Shown: positions 1-7,691, numbered from the stretch's first letter. The stretch is DNA of 22,876 nucleotides from Nitrososphaerota archaeon (GCA_016126025.1 JAEFDA010000082.1:1-22876), one strand, 5' to 3'. Program-made: numbers and translations. The notes: generated by a model from the sequence alone, not told the origin.

Positions 1-317
1 GCTGGACGCTGATCTCCTCGTTCATGGCCAACATGAGGAGGCCCAACGCGAAGATGGCGTTCATGTCCTCGTTGCTCTGTTTCAAGAACGCAGGGGATCT
101 GACCCCGTACCTCAAGAGCATAAGGGTTCCGACCCTGCTACTGTGGGGGTATGACGATCCCATCATACCCATATCGTACGCGGCCCAGTTTGCCGCCGCG
201 ATCCCCGACTGCCGGTTCGTGGGACTGGAGGACTGCGGCCACACTCCGTACGTGCAGTACCCGGAGCGGTTCGCCGGTCTGGTGGCGGACTTTCTGTCCG
301 GCGGGTATGCCACGTGA
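1..317 (+). CDS. alpha/beta hydrolase, C-terminal part (5' end outside window)
   Basis: The reading frame is open from base 3 to the TGA at 315-317, so this is the last ~105 residues of a longer protein. The sequence shows the C-terminal half of an alpha/beta-hydrolase fold. A hydrophobic strand (VPTLLLWGYDDPI) carries the usual catalytic Asp after the Gly, an amphipathic helix follows, and then LEDCGHTPYVQYPERF carries the catalytic His. The nucleophile elbow would lie upstream of the window. The spacing of the Asp strand, His loop and terminal helix is normal for esterase, haloalkane dehalogenase or peroxidase-like members, so the substrate cannot be named. A GTG overlaps the stop, but the ORF it opens (314-622) has no coding character. 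Confidence 0.85.
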   Translation, partial: WTLISSFMANMRRPNAKMAFMSSLLCFKNAGDLTPYLKSIRVPTLLLWGYDDPIIPISYAAQFAAAIPDCRFVGLEDCGHTPYVQYPERFAGLVADFLSGGYAT

Positions 318-618
318 GGAGGCGGCGGGGCAGCATGGCGGAGCCGTTGCGGCAGGCATCAAGCACATCGTTAACGACAATCTATAGGTCGGACCGAGAT
401 GGGCCTTCTGAGCTTGGTATGTATCGTTACCGCGCTCGCCGCAGAGCACTCTCGGCAATGATCAAGTGTCATGGCCGGGCTGTGGCTACGTGCCATACGT
501 TTCACCAGTTTAGGTCGGCCCGGGTGGCCACGCCCGGCGTATGGGTGTCCCCTCAAACTTTTGGACAAGGCCCACTCATCCACAAAACGCTAAATCCCCC
601 ACTGTCGGTCGTGCCCAT
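318..618. other. intergenic region, no gene supported
   Basis: This is about 300 bp between the hydrolase and hisS. ORFs of 60-106 codons exist on both strands, but they have arginine-rich, low-complexity translations, lack the strong third-position GC bias of neighbouring genes, and match no family I recognise. The only functional element I can point to is the hisS TATA box near its 3' end. Confidence 0.5.
589..596 (+). promoter_or_regulatory. TATA box for hisS
   Basis: GCTAAATC is centred about 26 nt before the ATG at 619. This is the distance expected between an archaeal TATA box and a transcription start that coincides with the start codon (leaderless mRNA). Confidence 0.5.
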
Positions 619-1875
619 ATGACACTCCCCCGGGGCATGAAGGATATACGCGGCGCAGAGCTGGACGGAATCGCATATGTCCGGGAGCGGTTCGAGCGGC
701 TGGCGGCCATATACGACTACGAGCCGGTCTGGCCCTCGCCCCTGGAGCTGATCTCCACCCTGGAGACGAAGTCCGGACCGGCAATCCGCGACGAGATATA
801 CGAGTTCAAGGACAAGGGAGGCCGGGAGGTGGGCCTGCGGTTCGACTTTACCATGGGGCTCACGCGGCTGGCGGCCGCCGACCTCTCGGCGCCCCTTCCG
901 GCCAAGATGTCCAGCTTCGGCGGCGTATTCAGGTATGATGAGCCGCAGAAGAACCGCTACAGGTACTTCCACCAGTGGGATGTCGAGATATATGGCAGGC
1001 CCCACCCGTCCCAGGACGCAGAACTGGTGGAGTTTACGGCCCGCCTCTTCGAGTCGCTGCCCCTGCCGGTCACCATACGCCTCAGCCACCGGTCCCTGAT
1101 GGAGTCATACATCCGCGAGACGTTCGGGGGGGATGCCTCGGCGGTCCCCGACATGCTGCGGGCCGTCGACAAGCTGCAGAAGCGGCACCCCGACGATATA
1201 GTGTCGGAGTTCTCCGGGTATGATCCCGGGAAGGTGCGGCACGTACTGGAGACGGCCCGCACGCGGGGTTCTCCCTCCGAGGCGGAGCCACACTTGGATC
1301 CAATCATGCGGGAGAGCCCCGCTTGGAGCGGCATCACAGCCATAGTAGACTCGCTGCGGGCAGCCGGCATACGCAACGTCCAGATAGATTTGGGGGTGGT
1401 CCGGGGCCTCGACTACTACACCGGGATGGTCTTTGAGGTGTTCGGCCATGACGACTCCACGGCCCTGGCCGGCGGGGGCCGGTACGACATGCTGCCGGGG
1501 GCATTTGGCCGCGAGATCGGCGCCGCCGGCGTGGCGGGGGGAGTAGAGCGCATCGTATCTGCGCTGGACCGCCCCCGGACCGGCGGGGAGCGGGTGGCCG
1601 TGCTGTATGCCAACGACAGAGTGTTTGGGGATGCCGCCCGGCTGGCCGCGTCCCTCCGCCGCTCCGGCACCAGGGTGCGCCTGGACATAGCCGGCCGCCC
1701 CCTCAAGAAGCAGATGGGGACGGCCAGGGACTGCGACATCGCCGTCATAGTGGCCCCCCGGGAGATGCAGCGGGGCGAGGTGATAGTGAGGGACATGAAG
1801 CGCGGGACCGAACGTACTGCCAGCTACCGGGATGTGGCAGACGACCCCCGCGTGCTGGGGCGGCCGGTCCCGTAG
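619..1875 (+). CDS. hisS: histidyl-tRNA synthetase
   Basis: A 418-aa class II aminoacyl-tRNA synthetase that charges tRNA-His. The protein starts MTLPRGMKDI, the typical HisRS N-terminus. Residues ~70-83 (LRFDFTMGLTRLAA) match the family LRxDxT segment. Motif 2 is FRYDEPQKNRYRYFHQ (~102-117). The HisA signature RGLDYYTGMVFE lies near 260 and GGGRYD near 284. The last ~90 residues form the Rossmann-like anticodon-binding domain (VAVLYAND...DIAVIVAP). The frame is open upstream to an ATG at 541, but I chose 619. The 26 extra residues look non-coding, homologues begin at the LPRG segment, and the TATA box fits 619. The stop is TAG. No frameshift or missing motif is visible. Confidence 0.97.
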   Translation: MTLPRGMKDIRGAELDGIAYVRERFERLAAIYDYEPVWPSPLELISTLETKSGPAIRDEIYEFKDKGGREVGLRFDFTMGLTRLAAADLSAPLPAKMSSFGGVFRYDEPQKNRYRYFHQWDVEIYGRPHPSQDAELVEFTARLFESLPLPVTIRLSHRSLMESYIRETFGGDASAVPDMLRAVDKLQKRHPDDIVSEFSGYDPGKVRHVLETARTRGSPSEAEPHLDPIMRESPAWSGITAIVDSLRAAGIRNVQIDLGVVRGLDYYTGMVFEVFGHDDSTALAGGGRYDMLPGAFGREIGAAGVAGGVERIVSALDRPRTGGERVAVLYANDRVFGDAARLAASLRRSGTRVRLDIAGRPLKKQMGTARDCDIAVIVAPREMQRGEVIVRDMKRGTERTASYRDVADDPRVLGRPVP

Positions 1876-1887
1876 GGATGTATACGA

Positions 1888-2547
1888 TCATCCCATGAAT
1901 GCCCGGGTCAGCATCATGATCTCCGGGCCGGTGGTCAGGCTGCCGACCAGTATGGCCCGGTCGTTGGCCAGCACCCCCGACGTGACAAAGGGCACCCCGT
2001 TGTTTATGGTGGACGGCTCCACCCGCGTCCCCAGCACCTCGGATATGTCGCGTATGTCGTCCTCGTCGGCCAGCGGGTGGACTATGGTGCCGGTACCGTT
2101 GGTGGACGCCAGCGCCCCGCTCTGCTCCAGGCCTGCTATGCCCAGACGCACCGTCTCCACCCCCAGGGCGTCCTGTATGGCGCGTCTCTCGGCCTCGCTG
2201 AACAGGGGGGACACCACGGCGCCGCGGCCGTTGGCGCATATCAGGTTGCCCAGGGCAGTGTACCGCGCCTCTATGATGTGCACCTCGCCTATCTGCTTCA
2301 GGATGTCGTACTCGGACTCCATCAGGGTCTTGGGGAGCAGCATGGACGAGTCGGTGTGCACCGACATGGCGCCCAGCAGCCGGGTCCCGCACATGGACAC
2401 GGCGTGCCATTCCACCCCCAGCAGGCCGGCCAGGCGCTCGGCCTTCTCGGGAGCAAAGCCGCTGGGGACCAGCAGGTAGTTGTTGCCCGCCGCCGCATAC
2501 AGTCCTATGTTGGGCCCACCGTACGCCTCGCAGGCGGTTATGTCCAC
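1888..2547 (-). CDS. eif6: translation initiation factor 6 (aIF6)
   Basis: A 219-aa protein of the eIF6/aIF6 family. These bind the large ribosomal subunit near the SRL/L14e face and block premature joining with the small subunit. The sequence shows the family's repeated pentein-fold blocks: NIGLYAAAGNNYLLVP near the N-terminus, SMLLPKTLMESE, ARYTALGNLICANGRGAVVSP, and NGTGTIVHPLADEDD. The length is normal for archaeal aIF6. The start is a GTG at 2547, supported by an AT-rich TATA box 27 nt upstream. It converges with hisS, with only 12 bp between the two stop codons, and it diverges from the binding-protein gene at 2662. Confidence 0.96.
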   Translation of the reverse strand: MDITACEAYGGPNIGLYAAAGNNYLLVPSGFAPEKAERLAGLLGVEWHAVSMCGTRLLGAMSVHTDSSMLLPKTLMESEYDILKQIGEVHIIEARYTALGNLICANGRGAVVSPLFSEAERRAIQDALGVETVRLGIAGLEQSGALASTNGTGTIVHPLADEDDIRDISEVLGTRVEPSTINNGVPFVTSGVLANDRAILVGSLTTGPEIMMLTRAFMG

Positions 2548-2569
2548 GGGGTCGAGTCGGTGTATCTGT

Positions 2570-2577
2570 AATTAATT
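2570..2577 (-). promoter_or_regulatory. TATA box for aIF6 gene
   Basis: AATTAATT (read on the minus strand) is centred 27 nt before the GTG start at 2547, which supports a leaderless transcript and the GTG start. It stands out in otherwise GC-rich sequence. Confidence 0.55.
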
Positions 2578-2633
2578 GTGTTGCGGGACTCTGCCGGTTC
2601 CCTCTCCAATGCTTGCCACTCATCTGTGAACAC

Positions 2634-2641
2634 ACTTTAAG
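2634..2641 (+). promoter_or_regulatory. TATA box for binding-protein gene
   Basis: ACTTTAAG is centred ~24 nt before the ATG at 2662. It is divergent from the aIF6 promoter, and the two boxes are ~60 bp apart. Confidence 0.4.
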
Positions 2642-2661
2642 GGAATGCGCCACTCTACGCC

Positions 2662-3978
2662 ATGAACGCTGTCCCGCTGCTGGTTGCCACGCTGCTCGCC
2701 GCCTCTGCAGGCTCGGCGTGGGGGCTGGAGACGGCCGGGGATGCCGTGCGCGCGGCCGGCGCCCCAGAGCACGGGAACGTGCGCATCGGCGTGATGGCCC
2801 CGGCAAGCGGCGGGGCGTCCGGATATGGCATGGATATCATGGCCGCATCGAGGCTGGCCGTGGCAGACTTTAACGAGCATCTGGCCGAGAGAGGCGCCGC
2901 ATGGCGGCTGGTCCCCGTATACGTGGACAGCCTCACGGATCCGGGCGCCGTCATACCAGGCTTGGAGTATCTCGACGCGCTGGAGGTGGAGGTGGTGGCC
3001 GGCCCCTCCATAGACCTGTTCGGCGCCGAGGTCTCCGCGCTTGCCTCAGACCGCGGCATGCTCCTGCTCAGCTGCTGCTCGGTAACGCTGGAGAGTGCCA
3101 TACCAGATGACAACCTGTACAGGATGACCCCCAACCAGACCCACCACGGTATCATACTGGCCGATATCATGTACGAGGGCGGCAAGACCCTGGTTGTGCC
3201 GGTGGGCCGCAACTCCGCGTGGGTCACAGACCTTCTGGAGTCCGCCGTGGAGCGATTTACGGAGCGGGGCGGCGAGGCCGCGGATATGGTGGTGTATGAC
3301 ACGTATGGGGAATTCGGCGAGGGGCTGGCCCGCATGAATGATATGGTCCGCGAGGCCGGGGACGCGCTGGGATACGACCGGGTGGCGGTGCTGTACGTGG
3401 GGTTTGAGGAGACGTTCGATCTGATACGGGACGCCGCCGGGTACGGGGGACTGGCCGGCGTGCAGTGGTTCGGCGCCGACGCCAACACACTGCTGCACGA
3501 CCATCCACTAGATGCGGCCGCCTCCGTCAACTTTACCGTCGTGCAGCCGGTCTCGCTCGGCGACCAGCGGAGCGCTGCCCTCGGAGAGCGCCTGGCCCAG
3601 GAGCTGGAGAGGCTCCCCAGCGTGTATGCATACCAGCAGTACGACGCGGTGTGGCTCTTGGGAATGGCCATCTTGGAGAGCGGCCGAACCGACACCGGCA
3701 CGCTAAAGGCATACCTGGACGGCCACCCACACTCGGGGGTGGGCGGGGCCATTGCCTTCGACGGGTACGGGGACAGGGGTTCGGCCGCATACGGCATATG
3801 GCACATACTCGACGATATGTGGGCCCTGGCCGACATCATAGACAGCGCCGACGGCCCGCTGCACTGCCTCGACATAGTCAACGGCCAACCACACTTTACC
3901 CTGGAGCACCTGCAGCACATCTTCGGGCAGGAGGCCCAGCCGGATCCGGACATATGTGGGACACCGGCGGCCCGCTGA
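2662..3978 (+). CDS. secreted type I periplasmic-binding-fold protein (branched-chain amino acid/amide receptor-like)
   Basis: A 438-aa protein with an N-terminal signal sequence (residues 1-21, hydrophobic run VPLLVATLLAASAGSAWG). The domain that follows has the hallmarks of Leu/Ile/Val-binding-type receptors: VRIGVMAPASGG and a GYGMDIMAASRLAVADFNE helix at ~40-72, an interlobe region with GPSIDLFGAEVSALASDRGM, and a second lobe with YQQYDAVWLLGMAILESG and GAIAFDGYGDRGSAAYGIW. These proteins deliver amino acids, amides or urea-like ligands to ABC permeases or sensors. No permease or ATPase gene is adjacent, so the ligand and partner are unknown. No lipobox Cys follows the signal and no C-terminal anchor is obvious. 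Confidence 0.85.
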   Translation: MNAVPLLVATLLAASAGSAWGLETAGDAVRAAGAPEHGNVRIGVMAPASGGASGYGMDIMAASRLAVADFNEHLAERGAAWRLVPVYVDSLTDPGAVIPGLEYLDALEVEVVAGPSIDLFGAEVSALASDRGMLLLSCCSVTLESAIPDDNLYRMTPNQTHHGIILADIMYEGGKTLVVPVGRNSAWVTDLLESAVERFTERGGEAADMVVYDTYGEFGEGLARMNDMVREAGDALGYDRVAVLYVGFEETFDLIRDAAGYGGLAGVQWFGADANTLLHDHPLDAAASVNFTVVQPVSLGDQRSAALGERLAQELERLPSVYAYQQYDAVWLLGMAILESGRTDTGTLKAYLDGHPHSGVGGAIAFDGYGDRGSAAYGIWHILDDMWALADIIDSADGPLHCLDIVNGQPHFTLEHLQHIFGQEAQPDPDICGTPAAR

Positions 3979-4036
3979 CCTGAATATGGGGGCCGTCCGG
4001 ATGTCCGGCGGTTTAGTCCCGACTAATTTTCCCTAG

Positions 4037-4045
4037 CTTTAAATA
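4037..4045 (+). promoter_or_regulatory. TATA box for ferredoxin gene
   Basis: CTTTAAATA is the strongest TATA-like element in the left part of the window. Its centre is ~27 nt before the ATG at 4068 and only ~18 nt before the ATG at 4059, which favours the downstream ATG as the real start. Confidence 0.6.
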
Positions 4046-4067
4046 ATAATATCGAGTTATGGAACGT

Positions 4068-4598
4068 ATGCCAATTCCGGAGAACTTCCCCGAAGGCTTT
4101 GAGCCCAAAGGCAAGATACTGAACTCGGACGGTAACTTCCACTTCATGTGGGGACCCGGCCGGGCTGACGCTGAAAGCGCCACCAACGAGGAGGTCCAAG
4201 AGGCTTACAAGAGCCGCGGTGAGGAGTACGTCCCGCTGGGAGTCAGTGGCACCATGGTGGCCGTGGACTGGGACTCGTGCGTGGCCGATGGAGCCTGCAT
4301 AGAGGCCTGCCCCGTCCAGGTCTTCCAGTGGTACCGCACCGAGAAGGACATTCCGGCCGCCGACGTGGTGGGCCAGACCTTTGATGGTTCGGGTGAGGCC
4401 GTAAAGGAGGATCGTACCGACTACACCGACAAGGCCGACCCGATACGGGAGCACGACTGCATCTACTGCATGGCGTGCGTCTCGGTCTGCCCGCCCGAGG
4501 CCATAAAGGTGGACCAGTCCAACATGGAGGCCCACGACAAGGCAGCCGGCACGTACGTGAAGCTGACCGCGGGAGCCAACCCCCACGCCCACGACTAG
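4068..4598 (+). CDS. dicluster (7Fe-type) ferredoxin, Sulfolobus zinc-ferredoxin family
   Basis: An acidic 176-aa cytosolic electron carrier. The first cluster motif is CVADGACIEACPVQVFQWY (C-x5-C-x3-C-P) and the second is CIYCMACVSVCP (C-x2-C-x2-C-x3-C-P). The missing second Cys in the first motif predicts one [3Fe-4S] and one [4Fe-4S] cluster, as in the 7Fe ferredoxins of Sulfolobus that serve 2-oxoacid oxidoreductases. The long N-terminal extension resembles that family. However, I see only one His in it (residue ~25), where the Sulfolobus zinc site uses three His plus an Asp, so zinc binding is doubtful. The insert between the motifs (~35-40 residues) is longer than in minimal ferredoxins. 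The start is taken at 4068 (MPIPENFPEG) from the TATA position; 4059 is the in-frame alternative. The stop is TAG. Confidence 0.95.
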   Translation: MPIPENFPEGFEPKGKILNSDGNFHFMWGPGRADAESATNEEVQEAYKSRGEEYVPLGVSGTMVAVDWDSCVADGACIEACPVQVFQWYRTEKDIPAADVVGQTFDGSGEAVKEDRTDYTDKADPIREHDCIYCMACVSVCPPEAIKVDQSNMEAHDKAAGTYVKLTAGANPHAHD

Positions 4599-4601
4599 GC
4601 G

Positions 4602-4622
4602 TCTTTTTCTTATCTTTTTGTT
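4602..4622 (+). terminator. T-rich archaeal terminator after ferredoxin
   Basis: Two T5 runs (TCTTTTTC and TCTTTTTG) lie directly after the ferredoxin stop codon, with no strong hairpin in front. This is typical of archaeal T-tract termination and would insulate the ferredoxin from the tRNA gene that follows. Confidence 0.6.
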
Positions 4623-4630
4623 CCGAACAA

Positions 4631-4636
4631 TTTTAT
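4631..4636 (+). promoter_or_regulatory. TATA box for tRNA-Ser
   Basis: TTTTAT is centred ~26 nt before the first tRNA base at 4660. Confidence 0.5.
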
Positions 4637-4659
4637 CGCTGGCGCGCGGCTTCGTTCCC

Positions 4660-4746
4660 GCAGAGGTCGCCTAGCCTGGTAGGGCGCGGGCCTTGAGAGC
4701 CTGTGTCGGCAACGACGCGGGGGTTCGAATCCCCCTCTCTGCGCCA
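4660..4746 (+). tRNA. tRNA-Ser (anticodon UGA), class II, CCA encoded
   Basis: The sequence folds by eye into a complete class II tRNA. The acceptor is GCAGAGG with TCTCTGC (one G-U at pair 7-66), followed by discriminator G and a genomically encoded CCA. The D arm is GCC/GGC with a long D loop containing GG. The anticodon stem is CGGGC/GCCTG with loop CTTGAGA, giving anticodon TGA, which reads UCA and other UCN codons. The variable arm has a 6-bp stem (GTGTCG/CGACGC) closed by a GCAA loop. The T arm is GGGGG-TTCGAAT-CCCCC. The long variable arm and the G discriminator (position 73) are serine features. There is no intron. Confidence 0.96.
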
Positions 4747-5157
4747 GATTCGACTACATGCTGTGCATTGCGGAGCGGGCGGCTTGCGGGTACGCGCCTT
4801 CTGTAGCGGCCATTCTGCAGCTCACAGGGAACACTGTGCGGCTGGGATGGTTGGCCGGTACGGGCTTTGGGGGTGTGGGCGTGCCCGGCGCCGGCCGGCA
4901 CATGGGCCGTGGCCAAGGCATCCGCGCCAAAACTGCCTGGGCATGAGCCCTGTCGGCCGGCACCGCATTCTGCTGGCGCATGCGTGTTGTGTGAATCCGG
5001 CGGTCGCGTGTCCGCGTGGGATGCCATCTAGTGGACCACGAGCGAGAGGGTGACCCTCGTCTCGGCAGGAACGGACGGCGCCGTTCCCTGCGTACCGGCG
5101 CGCGGCATGAGCGGCCCGGCGCCGTAAAGTCTGAATACGCCTCCGCCGCTCATCACT
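4747..5157. other. gene-free stretch with GC-rich hairpins
   Basis: About 410 bp between tRNA-Ser and the dehydrogenase hold no ORF with convincing coding character. Visible structures are GAGGG-TGA-CCCTC (5046-5058), a larger imperfect hairpin at 5065-5091 (GCAGGAACGG against CCGTTCCCTGC with one bulged C), and a palindromic GC block around 4880-4900. A minus-strand frame from 5156 to 5028 (41 codons) is open but lies on the tail of a long antisense frame, so I do not call it. Confidence 0.4.
5131..5138 (+). promoter_or_regulatory. weak TATA box for sugar dehydrogenase
   Basis: CTGAATAC is centred ~26 nt before the ATG at 5161. It is the only AT-rich element at the right distance. Confidence 0.3.
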
Positions 5158-6315
5158 GTGATGTACCAGTATGCGGCGCTGGCGCTGTGCGTGCTGGCGC
5201 TGGCCTTTTGCACATCGGAGGCGTATACGGGCGTCCGGCTGGAGCCGGTGCTGCAGGGCCTGGAGACGCCTTGGGATGTGGCCTTTGGCCAAGACGGGTG
5301 GCTGTATGTCACCGCCCGGCCCGGGGTGCTGTACGGCATATACCAGGGTGATATGGTGGAGCTGCTCCGCCTGCCGGTGGGCGGCGGGGAGGGCGGCATG
5401 CTGGGGGTCGCCACGCTAGACGACATGGTGTACGTGTACCGCACCGACACCACGCGGGGGAATATGGTGTCCCGGTACGTGCACGACGCCGACGGGTTCC
5501 GGCACGACATGGACGTCATAGATGGCATACCGGCGGCCTCGTTCCACAACGGCGGCCGTATACGCTTCGGCCCCGACTCTATGCTGTACGTGGGGACGGG
5601 CGACGCCGGCGACCCGCGCCTCTCGCAGGACGTGTCGTCGGTGGCCGGCAAGATACTCCGTTTAAACCCCGACGGCACCATACCGCCTGACAATCCGGCG
5701 CCGGACAATCCCGTGTACGCGTACGGCCTGCGCAACCCACAGGGCATGGCGTGGGACTACAACGGCACCATGTTCGCCACCGACCACGGGCCCTCGGGGT
5801 TCTTGGAGTGGGCCCACGACGAGATCAACCGCATAGAGCCGTATGGAAACTACGGCTGGCCCGACTCGGTGGGCGACCGCGTCGTCGAGGGAACCGTTCC
5901 GCCCCTGATACACTCGGGTTTGGACACCTGGGCCCCCTCGGGACTGGCCTTTGTGGAGAACGGCGACATCCCTCAGTGGGAAGGCATGCTGCTGTACGGG
6001 GCCCTGCGCGGGGCACACCTGGGGGTGGTCTCGCCGGACGGCTCGCTCCATGTGGCCGAGTTTGCCGGCGAGCAGGGCCGGATCCGCGCCCCCATACAGC
6101 ACCCCAACGGTACCATATACCTGATAACCAGCAACACCGACGGGCGGGGCCTGCCGCGCCCCGGCGACGACATGCTGCTGCGGGCGGTTCCCGACCCGTA
6201 CATATCAGAGACGTACCGGGATGTGGCCGCCGGTCTGTGGAAGATGTACTGGAATGGCGCCATAGGGGAGAGGGATATACGGACGGCCTTGGAATACCTG
6301 TCATCCTTGGACTGA
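5158..6315 (+). CDS. secreted PQQ-dependent aldose/sorbosone-type sugar dehydrogenase
   Basis: A 385-aa quinoprotein of the soluble glucose/sorbosone dehydrogenase (GSDH, YliI-like) beta-propeller family, which oxidises sugars outside the membrane with PQQ. A hydrophobic signal peptide (residues ~1-23) ends near SEAYTGV. Family motifs are GLETPWDVAFGQDGWLYVT at ~35-53, GGGEGGMLGVA near 75, the active-site His in SFHNGGRIRFGPDSMLYVGTG, YGLRNPQGMAWD, a DHGPSG loop leading into HDEINRI, and WAPSGLAF. The first codon can be GTG 5158 or ATG 5161; the ATG fits the promoter better. The last ~30 residues (LWKMYWNGAIGERDIRTALEYL) lie outside the propeller and look like a separate helical module. No PQQ synthesis genes are in the window. 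Confidence 0.9.
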   Translation: MMYQYAALALCVLALAFCTSEAYTGVRLEPVLQGLETPWDVAFGQDGWLYVTARPGVLYGIYQGDMVELLRLPVGGGEGGMLGVATLDDMVYVYRTDTTRGNMVSRYVHDADGFRHDMDVIDGIPAASFHNGGRIRFGPDSMLYVGTGDAGDPRLSQDVSSVAGKILRLNPDGTIPPDNPAPDNPVYAYGLRNPQGMAWDYNGTMFATDHGPSGFLEWAHDEINRIEPYGNYGWPDSVGDRVVEGTVPPLIHSGLDTWAPSGLAFVENGDIPQWEGMLLYGALRGAHLGVVSPDGSLHVAEFAGEQGRIRAPIQHPNGTIYLITSNTDGRGLPRPGDDMLLRAVPDPYISETYRDVAAGLWKMYWNGAIGERDIRTALEYLSSLD

Positions 6316-6460
6316 AGAGGGGACTGTGGCCCATGTGCAGGAACGGCGACAGGCAGGGCGCCCGCCGGAACGGCTTCCCATACAGGATGCCAGACATTCT
6401 TCAGGAATCTTGCGCGGGGACGAATAGCCCGCCTGTGGCCTAGCGGGGGACTCATTAGAG

Positions 6461-7658
6461 CGAGACCGATCCGCAAAGACATTTGGAGTAAGGCCGGGGG
6501 GGGGGAGAGATACATGCAGTGACCAAGAAGCGATGGAGCGCGAAGTACAGGATAGTGATAGACGTACTCACCACATCTGCGGAGACGGCCTAGATATGCC
6601 GCAAGCACAGCCTCTCGTCCAACACGTTCTATCCGTGGAGGGAAAAGTTTCTGGAAACTGCCAGGACCACCATGGCAGGAAAGTCGAATACGGCCACGGC
6701 GAAGGTCCTGCAAAAGGAGAACGGCCGCCTCAAGACGTTCTTGACAGAGTCCACCTTGGCCGTTGACGCGTTAAAAAACCTTGGAGAGGAAGCGTTGAGG
6801 GCAGTGCAGCATCTGCTTGATCATGGCATGTCGCTCAACGGGGTGCTGCCCATCTGCGAGGTGTCTAGGCAAAGGTGGTACTGGAAAAAGAAGGCCCGGG
6901 AATCCAAAGCGGATCCGTCCGTCTTGGACATGATTCGGGACATACACAAGAGAAGGCCCTTCTACGGCACACGGAGTGTGGCCACCGAGCTGTCCAGACA
7001 GCTGGGCAGGCCGGTCAACCGCAAGGCGGTCCGGCGCCTGTATCGCTTGGCGGGCTGGAGCAAGCCCGCGCCGCCCAAGGCCGACGCCAAGGCGCGCTGG
7101 AAGCGCATCAAGGTGGTCTAGCCCAACCAGTTATGGCAGACGGACATCACTTACGTGTGGTGCGGGCAGGTTGACGGATGGTGCTATTGCAACATACCGG
7201 CGGTCTTCACACGGCGGCGGATCGCATACCGTTTCAGCACCTTGGCCACGGCCTATGTAGCCGTGGAGTCGCTGGTGGAGGCCGTTGCCACCGCCAAGCC
7301 GGACTGCCTAGGGCTCACCATCCAGCGCGACAACGGCTCCCAGTACGCGGGCAAGAAGTTTCGAAAGGCTGTGTCCAACTTTGGAATCAAGCTCAAGTTC
7401 ATCTGGAAGAACACGTCGCAGTAGAACGGCCACATCGGGTATTTCTACGGCTCCCTGAAGCAGGAGTACATCTGGCCGCACGGCTTTGTCAACTACCAGC
7501 AGGCTTAGGCGGTTATAGTCGCTGCCTTCAGGGACTATCGCCGTGTCAGGCTACACTCGGCCATCAAGTACGTCCCGACAGAGGAGTTTCATGCATCCTG
7601 GGAGGCAGAGCATAAATGAGGAATCAGTGTCTGTAAAATCATGCAAAAATCGGTCTCA
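6461..7658 (+). mobile_element. degenerate IS3-family-like insertion sequence
   Basis: A ~1.2-kb element bounded by inverted ends. GAGACCGAT at 6462-6470 is matched by its reverse complement ATCGGTCTC at 7649-7657, so the right end reads ...CTCA, like IS3-type termini ending in CA. The ends diverge beyond 9 bp. No clear target-site duplication is visible (flanks GAG and GAA are near matches). It carries the disrupted transposase gene 6519-7619. Confidence 0.7.
6519..7619 (+). pseudogene. IS3-like DDE transposase, inactivated by four TAG codons and a lost catalytic Glu
   Basis: One continuous frame of 366 codons, from GTG 6519 to TGA 7617-7619, encodes an HTH region (SAKYRIVIDVLTTSAETA, then ICRKHSLSSNTFYPWREKF), a coiled-coil-like linker, an HTH_21-type segment (IHKRRPFYGTRSVATEL) and an rve/DDE core. 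TAG codons interrupt it at 6591, 7119, 7422 and 7506; there is no TAA or TGA and no frameshift. The core has Asp in QTDITYV (7143) and Asp in RDNGSQY (7329). Exactly 35 residues after the second Asp, the position that should be Glu (family NGHIESF) is Gly (NGHIGYF, codon GGG at 7437). The element is therefore catalytically dead whether or not TAG is read through. orfA and orfB appear fused in one frame, unlike the classical frameshifting IS3 layout. Confidence 0.88.
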
Positions 7659-7691
7659 GAATATGGTGTCCATCTCAACACTACACAGTGT

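Noticed and set aside
541..618. N-terminal extension of hisS from ATG 541
   Set aside because: The 26 residues look non-coding, homologues start at the LPRG segment, and the TATA box fits ATG 619.
314..622. 102-codon plus-strand ORF with GTGA overlap to the hydrolase stop
   Set aside because: There is no third-position bias, no recognisable family, and it runs through the hisS promoter into the hisS start.
5028..5156. 41-codon minus-strand ORF divergent from the sugar dehydrogenase
   Set aside because: It is the tail of a long antisense frame, has no TATA box, and leaves no promoter space between the two starts.
6434..6446. TGTGGCCTAGCGG, also at 16540-16552, resembling a tRNA D-arm (box A)
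   Set aside because: No acceptor pairing, anticodon stem or TTCGAAT-type T arm follows at either place. A 13-bp repeat is not surprising in 23 kb of biased sequence.
6519..7619. Pyrrolysine or other amber recoding of the transposase
   Set aside because: The catalytic Glu is Gly, and TAG is an ordinary stop in neighbouring genes, so decay explains the sites more simply. Kept as a finding only for copy comparison.
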